Assembly: GCA_002402945.1 (NCBI GenBank)
Contig: DHGV01000081.1
Coordinates: forward strand, 1 to 17,906
Length of the DNA: 17,906 bases
Source of the DNA: Pelotomaculum sp. UBA4789
Lineage (GTDB): Bacteria; Bacillota; Desulfotomaculia; Desulfotomaculales; Pelotomaculaceae
Direction: 5' to 3'
The translations under genes and the position numbers were made by a program. Positions within the stretch are counted from its first letter, which is position 1; the number at the start of each line of letters is the position of its first letter. This document shows, piece by piece, positions 13,916 through 17,906 of the stretch. The notes beneath the pieces are model-generated. The model had not been told where the DNA came from and made no database searches. It saw nothing but the letters and a program-made list of their open reading frames with translations.

Positions 13916-14974
13916 CTAAGACACCCCCCGCCTTGCTTTGATATTCAGGAAGCCCACCAGAAGAATTACAGCGAATCCAATCACTACCGCAATCTGCCCG
14001 GGTGAGGTAACACCTTTCGCGCTGGCGGCCAGGCCGAAGTTATGGGCAAAAGCGGCTCCCGTAACCAAACCCAGCACTGTGACTCCAGAATCAGCATTGC
14101 CTTCGGAGGCCGAGACCAGCTGCCGCAGGGGGCAGCCGCCGAGCAGCGCGGAAGCAAAGCCGGCAAGCGTCATGCCGAGAAAGTTCCATAGGCCGTCAGC
14201 GTGTGCAATGGGCTGGTTCTGCAGGCCCAGGTGGAAGCTGCCCAGCATCAGGTTGCCCACCAGTGCGACTACTAGAATGGCTAAAAAGCCATAAAGAAGG
14301 TAGAAGTCCCCAAAGATAACGAAGTCCCGTATCCCTCCGATCAAACAAAGCCGGGTACGCTGTGCCAGGATGCCGAAAATCAGGCCGGCCGCCAGAGCTA
14401 TAGCTACCGGGGCATACATGGAACCTGGCCCCTCTGCGCTAAAAAAGATATATGGCGGCCTGGTCAATAGAAAGACCAAGAGTGCGGCCATAAACAGCGG
14501 GAAGAAATAACCGCCGGCTCTGTTTTGAGGTACCGCTTTGCCGAGCGAAAAACCTTGTCTCAGGAAAAAGACTCCTATCAGAACACCAGTTACAAGACCG
14601 ACCAGCCCTACCACGGCATTAAGGTCACCTGCTGAAATTCTGAGCAGCATGCGCAGCGGGCAGCCAAGAAAGGCCAGGAAGCCGATCATGGCAAAAATGC
14701 CCATAATATACCTGGTAAAAGGGCTTGATCCCCCAAGGGACCTGTACTCCTTGGTAAACACCGAGGTAAGGAAGGCGCCGATTACCAGCCCGATTATCTC
14801 CGGGCGGATGTACTGCACAACACTTGCCCGGTGCAGCCCCAGTCCCCCGGCGATATCGCGCAGGAAACAGGCGATGCAGAATCCCATATTCTGCGGGTTG
14901 CCCAGCTTGACGAGCGCGAGCGCCATCACCGCGATTATTGCACCGGTGATTACGATTAAAACATTTCTTTGCAA
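13916..14974 (-). CDS. yedE: YedE-family putative selenium/sulfur transporter
   Basis: This 352-residue polytopic membrane protein has about 9-10 hydrophobic helices and an internal duplication. Each half carries a GCPLR motif (around Cys105 in LGCPLRMLLRISAGD and Cys281 in GGCPLRQLVSASEGN), typical of the YeeE/YedE sulfur-transport superfamily. Members import thiosulfate or are implicated in selenium supply. An N-terminal FCIACFLRDIAGGLGLH segment and LCLIGGIRDF in the middle fit the selenium-linked YedE subgroup. The start is TTG at 14974, 7 bases after GGGGGT. The coupled TusA-like gene supports transfer of an imported chalcogen to a carrier cysteine. No selenophosphate synthetase or selenocysteine gene lies in the window, so the substrate remains inferred. 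Confidence 0.85.
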   Translation of the reverse strand: MQRNVLIVITGAIIAVMALALVKLGNPQNMGFCIACFLRDIAGGLGLHRASVVQYIRPEIIGLVIGAFLTSVFTKEYRSLGGSSPFTRYIMGIFAMIGFLAFLGCPLRMLLRISAGDLNAVVGLVGLVTGVLIGVFFLRQGFSLGKAVPQNRAGGYFFPLFMAALLVFLLTRPPYIFFSAEGPGSMYAPVAIALAAGLIFGILAQRTRLCLIGGIRDFVIFGDFYLLYGFLAILVVALVGNLMLGSFHLGLQNQPIAHADGLWNFLGMTLAGFASALLGGCPLRQLVSASEGNADSGVTVLGLVTGAAFAHNFGLAASAKGVTSPGQIAVVIGFAVILLVGFLNIKARRGVS

Positions 14975-15111
14975 CTTACCGACCCCCTTTTTATGCTTAT
15001 ATCTCTAAATATTGCGAAGTTTTATTTCAATAATATATTATAATTATCCTTCATGTTGCTTATTCAATTATTTTATGATTGTAAAGATATGAATTAATCT
15101 TTTTAATTATT

Positions 15112-15157
15112 TGCAAAAAAAAGTGACAAGAGAACCGTTCTCTTGTCACTTTTTTTA
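15112..15157 (-). terminator. Bidirectional-looking terminator of the DUF2680 gene
   Basis: A nearly uninterrupted palindrome (AAGTGACAAGAGAAC facing GTTCTCTTGTCACTT around 1-3 bases) is flanked by A8 on the left and T7 on the right. On the minus strand it starts about 13 bases after the stop codon at 15170, so it terminates that gene and insulates yedE. No plus-strand gene reads into it here. Confidence 0.88.
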
Positions 15158-15169
15158 TCTTTGCTTAAT

Positions 15170-15823
15170 TTATTTGTTATTCTGTGGGCATACGCATGTC
15201 CCTGTCCCATCCCGGGCACAGAGGCCCTGGCCGCTGCCGTTGCCCTGTCCGGCGCCAGAACCGTTACCAAGCCCCGCGCCTGTTCCGGTGTTGCCGCCGC
15301 CATTACCCTGGCCGCTTCCCAAAGCTTTACCCATTCCTGCTCCTGTACATTCGCCGCCAGCCCTGTTGCCCTTGCCTGCGTTGTTTCCGGAGGGATTCGG
15401 ACCAACTTCAGTGCGGTTAAGGTTTTCCTTTACCTGCTCAGTCATCTGCCGGATGCGCTGGTCCGCCTGCTCCTGCGTGATCCTGCCGTCGCTGACCAGC
15501 TGGTCGAGCCAGACGCTGCGCTGGCCGATGACATAGTCCACCAGATCCTGCTCGCTTTTGCCGTTTTCAGTCGCGATCTGCACCATGGATTTGCCGGACT
15601 GGCGTGCTGTCTGCAGGTCCTCCTGGCTGATGTCCAGGAAATCTGCCACATTTGTCGACATGCTGCCTTGATTTTGGCCCATCTTAAGTCCGCAGCCCTG
15701 GCCGGCTTGCCTTCCGGACTGGTTTCCCACCGCAAAAGCTTTTGCAGCCGGGACTCCCACCAGGAGCAATCCGCCCAGTAATGTTGCGACAACCACTCCT
15801 GCCAGCCAATTTTTAATTTTCAT
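15170..15823 (-). CDS. Secreted DUF2680-like protein with Gly/Asn/Gln-rich tail
   Basis: The 217-residue product begins with a classical signal peptide (basic MKIKNW, hydrophobic core, probable cleavage after ..PAAKA at about 29), so it is exported. Residues about 60-135 are helical and resemble the YckD/DUF2680 family (ISQEDL..ARQSGKSMVQIA, then VSDGRITQEQADQRIRQM). Residues about 140-200 are low complexity, made of short Gly-Asn-Ser-Gln units (GNGSGQG-like). The last ~15 residues hold three cysteines in CARDGTGTCVCP; two more lie earlier (GQGCG, GGECTG). The function is unknown; a cell-envelope role is a guess. AAGGAGG sits 8 bases before the ATG and a promoter is visible upstream. The long opposite-strand open frames arise from the GC-rich repeat composition. 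Confidence 0.82.
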   Translation of the reverse strand: MKIKNWLAGVVVATLLGGLLLVGVPAAKAFAVGNQSGRQAGQGCGLKMGQNQGSMSTNVADFLDISQEDLQTARQSGKSMVQIATENGKSEQDLVDYVIGQRSVWLDQLVSDGRITQEQADQRIRQMTEQVKENLNRTEVGPNPSGNNAGKGNRAGGECTGAGMGKALGSGQGNGGGNTGTGAGLGNGSGAGQGNGSGQGLCARDGTGTCVCPQNNK

Positions 15824-15874
15824 TATTAAAACCTCCTTCCTTTTGAAGGTATCGTATCAATAAATCTTCAATAT

Positions 15875-15904
15875 CTTATAGGAAAAATGTGAAGAAATTA
15901 TCAA
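15875..15904 (-). promoter_or_regulatory. Sigma-A-type promoter of the DUF2680 gene
   Basis: On the minus strand TTGATA (15904-15899) and TATAAG (15880-15875) are separated by 18 bases; each hexamer differs from consensus by one base. The transcript would start near 15868, giving a ~45-base leader that includes AAGGAGG. Confidence 0.55.
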
Positions 15905-15922
15905 GATATATATATGATGTCG

Positions 15923-15937
15923 CCTGTCGCGGACAGG
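15923..15937. repeat. Short perfect inverted repeat CCTGTC-GCG-GACAGG
   Basis: A 6-bp stem with a 3-base loop lies in the AT-rich gap between the divergent DUF2680 and DUF1847 genes, 62 bases before the latter. There is no T-tract on either side. It could be an operator-like site or a leader hairpin; the rest of the gap shows nothing else certain. Confidence 0.4.
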
Positions 15938-15998
15938 AAATATTGAGAATCTAAAGAAATAGAATTTATTAACAGAAAAACAGTGGAGGAAATGTAAA

Positions 15999-16622
15999 AT
16001 GCTGAATTGTGCCAAATGCGGTTCGCATCCGTGTTACAAAGGTGAATTGGACAAGCTGCCGTCAAACTGCCCGATGAAATCCCAGAGTGAATTATACGAT
16101 GAGGCCGCGGTCATTTACCGTGAGTCTGACGGCAGCATGGCCTGTAACTCGGCGCGGGTGGAAGCCGGCGGTTACGGTGTCTGGCCGAGAATCCGCGAGA
16201 TCATGGAGTTTGCCCGGCTGTCCGGTTTCAACAAGCTTGGTTTGGCTTTTTGCGTAGGACTGCGCAAAGAGGCCTGTGAAGTAAACAGGATCTTTGAAAG
16301 CAACGGCTTTGCGGTAGCCTCGGTCATGTGCAAAACCGGCTGCCGGCCCAAGGAAGAACTGGGGCTGCGGGACGATGAAAAAGTGCGGCCGGGCCAGCTC
16401 GAGGCCATGTGCAATCCCGTGGTGCAGGCCCTGCTTTTAAATAAGGAACAGACCGATTTGAACATCCTCCTCGGCCTGTGCGTGGGTCACGACACCATTT
16501 TCATCAAACACTCAAAAGCCCCGATCACGGTCCTGGCGGTGAAAGACAGGGCTACCGGGCACAATCCACTGGCGGCAATTTACGCCGGCCATTATTTCCA
16601 GTCAAAAGTGAACCTGAAGTAA
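15999..16622 (+). CDS. DUF1847 cysteine-rich putative metal-binding protein
   Basis: This 207-residue soluble protein matches DUF1847, a family of uncharacterised, mostly anaerobe-encoded proteins predicted to bind metal. The N-terminus has CAKCGSHPCYKG (Cys4, Cys7, Cys12) and then SNCPM (Cys24). Further cysteines lie in GLAFCVGL, KEACEV, VMCKTGC, AMCNP and LLGLCVGHD, making about eleven in total. Other family-like stretches are WPRIREIMEFA, GHDTIFIKHSKAP and the C-terminal DRATGHNPLAAIY. The ATG at 15999 follows GGAGG with 9-base spacing. The TGS GTPase gene starts about 60 bases downstream on the same strand, so co-transcription is possible though no functional link is known. Confidence 0.87.
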   Translation: MLNCAKCGSHPCYKGELDKLPSNCPMKSQSELYDEAAVIYRESDGSMACNSARVEAGGYGVWPRIREIMEFARLSGFNKLGLAFCVGLRKEACEVNRIFESNGFAVASVMCKTGCRPKEELGLRDDEKVRPGQLEAMCNPVVQALLLNKEQTDLNILLGLCVGHDTIFIKHSKAPITVLAVKDRATGHNPLAAIYAGHYFQSKVNLK

Positions 16623-16683
16623 ATTATACAACTACAAATGTATTATTATAGAAAGAATGATTTGAAGAAGGCAGGTGGACCTT

Positions 16684-17661
16684 TTGCCGGCCAACCTCAC
16701 ACCCCAATATTATAATGCTGAGGAAGCATTTAAAAAAGCTGTATCCGTTGAGGAAAAGATCGCGGCGCTGGAGGAGATGCTGGCGGTCATTCCCAAGCAC
16801 AAAGGCACTGAAAAGATGCAGGCAGATCTAAAAAAGCGCCTTTCCAAGTTCAGGCAGGAGGGGATGAAGAAAGCCAGTGTCAGCCGCGCCGACCCGTACA
16901 GTATCGAGCGCCAGGGGGCGGGACAGGTGGCGCTGCTGGGCTTTCCCAACACGGGCAAGTCATCTTTTCTCGCCGCCATGACCAGGGCAAAGCCGAAAAT
17001 AGCTGATTACCCTTTTACCACGATAATACCGCTGGCCGGGATGATGCCCTATGAGGATATTTTCATCCAGCTGGTTGATACTCCTCCCGTGACGGCAGAG
17101 ATCATTCCGGCCGGTCTTTCGGGAACCCTGCGCAGCGCGGATATCCTGCTGGTGCTGGTCGATGCTGCCAGCGACGACTGCCTGGAACAGCTTGAGTTTT
17201 GTCTTAACTACCTGGAAGAAAAAAAGATAGTGCGTGAAGATATAGCGCCGGGAGTGCGCGGGGTGTCCCCGGCTAATGTACTGGTGCTGGCTGCCAGGGC
17301 GGACCTGCCGCAGAGCACTGAAAACATACAGATCATGAAAGAACTTGGACCGGCCGGGATTGAGCTGCTTCCTGTTTCTACCAAAACAGGACAGGGACTG
17401 GAGGACCTCCGGGAAAAAACCTTCCAAATGCTCGGGGTGATCAGGGTCTTCACCAAAATACCCGGCAGGGAGCCAGATTTGAAAAGGCCGTTTATCCTGA
17501 AGCGCGGCAGTACTGTCCTGGAACTGGCAGAAGTAATTCACCGGGATCTGCCCGGATTAATGAAAAACGCCAGGGTCTGGGGATCTGCCAAATATGAAGG
17601 CCAAGCGGTGATGAGGGATTATACGCTGCACGACCGCGATGTCGTGGAGATCAGCCAGTGA
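16684..17661 (+). CDS. OBG/DRG-like GTPase with C-terminal TGS domain
   Basis: The 325-residue product has a helical N-terminal stretch (PANLTPQYYNAEEAF.. then IPKHKGTEKMQADLKKRL, about 1-70), a GTPase domain and a C-terminal TGS domain (about 252-325, ending YTLHDRDVVEI). P-loop G1 is GFPNTGKSS at 86-94; the G2 region is YPFTTIIP; G3 is VDTPP. The expected NKxD G4 motif reads ARAD, which is atypical; G5 looks like VSTKTGQG. The family resembles DRG/Obg GTPases that act with ribosomes or RNA, but its role is undefined. The TTG at 16684 is preferred because AGGTGG lies 5 bases upstream and relatives begin MPxN; the in-frame GTG at 16675 is too close to its AAGG. Confidence 0.85.
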   Translation: MPANLTPQYYNAEEAFKKAVSVEEKIAALEEMLAVIPKHKGTEKMQADLKKRLSKFRQEGMKKASVSRADPYSIERQGAGQVALLGFPNTGKSSFLAAMTRAKPKIADYPFTTIIPLAGMMPYEDIFIQLVDTPPVTAEIIPAGLSGTLRSADILLVLVDAASDDCLEQLEFCLNYLEEKKIVREDIAPGVRGVSPANVLVLAARADLPQSTENIQIMKELGPAGIELLPVSTKTGQGLEDLREKTFQMLGVIRVFTKIPGREPDLKRPFILKRGSTVLELAEVIHRDLPGLMKNARVWGSAKYEGQAVMRDYTLHDRDVVEISQ

Positions 17662-17688
17662 GACGTGAGAAAGACCTGAAAATTGCAG

Positions 17689-17706
17689 GTGCGGCTTCAG
17701 CCGCAC
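17689..17706. repeat. REP-like palindrome GTGCGGC-ttca-GCCGCAC
   Basis: A 7-bp perfect stem with a 4-base loop lies 28 bases after the GTPase stop codon. Its GCCGCACAAAA edge has a partly complementary TTTTGTGTGCGG at 17736-17747, which would allow a larger alternative fold. No T-tract follows, so it is not an ordinary terminator. Confidence 0.65.
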
Positions 17707-17827
17707 AAAAGCCGGATATACTGACTCTACAGGAGTTTTGTGTGCGGTGAAAGGTATCTTGTTTCGCCTCCCAGTTTATATGACCGAAGAGGAATACAGG
17801 ATAAACCGACGTCCGACGACTGAATTT

Positions 17828-17845
17828 GTGCGACTTTAGTCGCAC
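17828..17845. repeat. REP-like palindrome GTGCGAC-ttta-GTCGCAC
   Basis: A 7-bp perfect stem with a TTTA loop, very similar in outline to the palindrome at 17689-17706 and only three bases from the next one. The tandem arrangement of such short palindromes is typical of REP/BIME clusters. Confidence 0.7.
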
Positions 17846-17848
17846 AAT

Positions 17849-17866
17849 GGTCGGCTAAAGCCGACC
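17849..17866. repeat. REP-like palindrome GGTCGGC-taaa-GCCGACC
   Basis: A 7-bp perfect stem with a TAAA loop, followed by CTAC. The pair with 17828-17845 resembles the 'GTCGGCTTTAGCCGAC' type of bacterial REP element, which can be mobilised by RAYT (Y1 REP) transposases; no such gene is visible before the window ends. The region 17662-17906 has no convincing gene. Confidence 0.7.
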
Positions 17867-17906
17867 CTACAACGCTCTGGTGATGTCTGACAGAGACCTA
17901 CGGTAA

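Noticed and set aside
14538..15008. Plus-strand open frame (156 codons) antisense to yedE
   Set aside because: Composition is a shadow of hydrophobic minus-strand codons; no ribosome binding site or recognisable domain.
15143..15781. Long plus-strand open frame antisense to the secreted DUF2680 gene
   Set aside because: It mirrors the GC-rich repetitive tail, has no ribosome binding site or family features, and the minus-strand gene has a signal peptide, promoter and terminator.

Overview
The window reads as a chromosomal segment of a low-to-mid GC, Gram-positive-type anaerobe. The best guess is a Bacillota member of the Peptococcaceae/Desulfotomaculia type; this is inferred from gene content and not proven. 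Pointers are strong GGAGG-type ribosome binding sites, frequent TTG starts, an ADP-forming acyl-CoA synthetase next to a DRTGG-domain protein, a YedE-type selenium transporter, a DUF1847 protein, a DUF2680 secreted protein and an AmmeMemoRadiSam gene pair. There is no plasmid, phage or insertion-sequence gene and no tRNA, rRNA or CRISPR array.

Layout, left to right. 1-1165: the tail of a chemotaxis receptor with its terminator, then a LysE-family exporter. 1183-1800 (minus): an AT-rich zinc-ribbon membrane protein with a recognisable promoter. 2085-4684 (plus): the AmmeMemoRadiSam pair, a Memo-AMMECR1 fusion followed by its radical SAM partner; the gap between them is filled by an inverted pair of ACAGGA-type repeats. 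4901-5329 (minus): a lone degenerate response-regulator receiver. 5528-10141 (minus): a PIG-L-type deacetylase whose C-terminal part is out of frame, an ADP-forming acetate/acyl-CoA synthetase and a P-loop/DRTGG protein, ending in a clear terminator. 10281-12821 (plus, divergent): an alpha-glucan phosphorylase. 13147-14974 (minus): a YedE-like selenium/sulfur transporter coupled to a TusA-like carrier, then a YaiI/YqxD protein. 15170-15823 (minus): a secreted DUF2680 protein with a Gly/Asn/Gln-rich tail. 15999-17661 (plus): a DUF1847 protein and an OBG/DRG-like TGS GTPase. The right edge carries short palindromes of REP type.

How the genes fit together. The CoA ligase and DRTGG protein plausibly work in acetate/acyl-CoA energy metabolism, and the phosphorylase mobilises storage glucan. 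YedE plus TusA suggest selenium or sulfur trafficking. The AmmeMemoRadiSam pair is a conserved system of unsettled chemistry and is the most interesting biological unit here. The most notable sequence-level oddity is the interrupted PIG-L gene, where a -1 shift joins two coding frames and a TTTAAAA slippery heptamer lies in the right phase. Intergenic DNA is unusually rich in dispersed and palindromic repeats.
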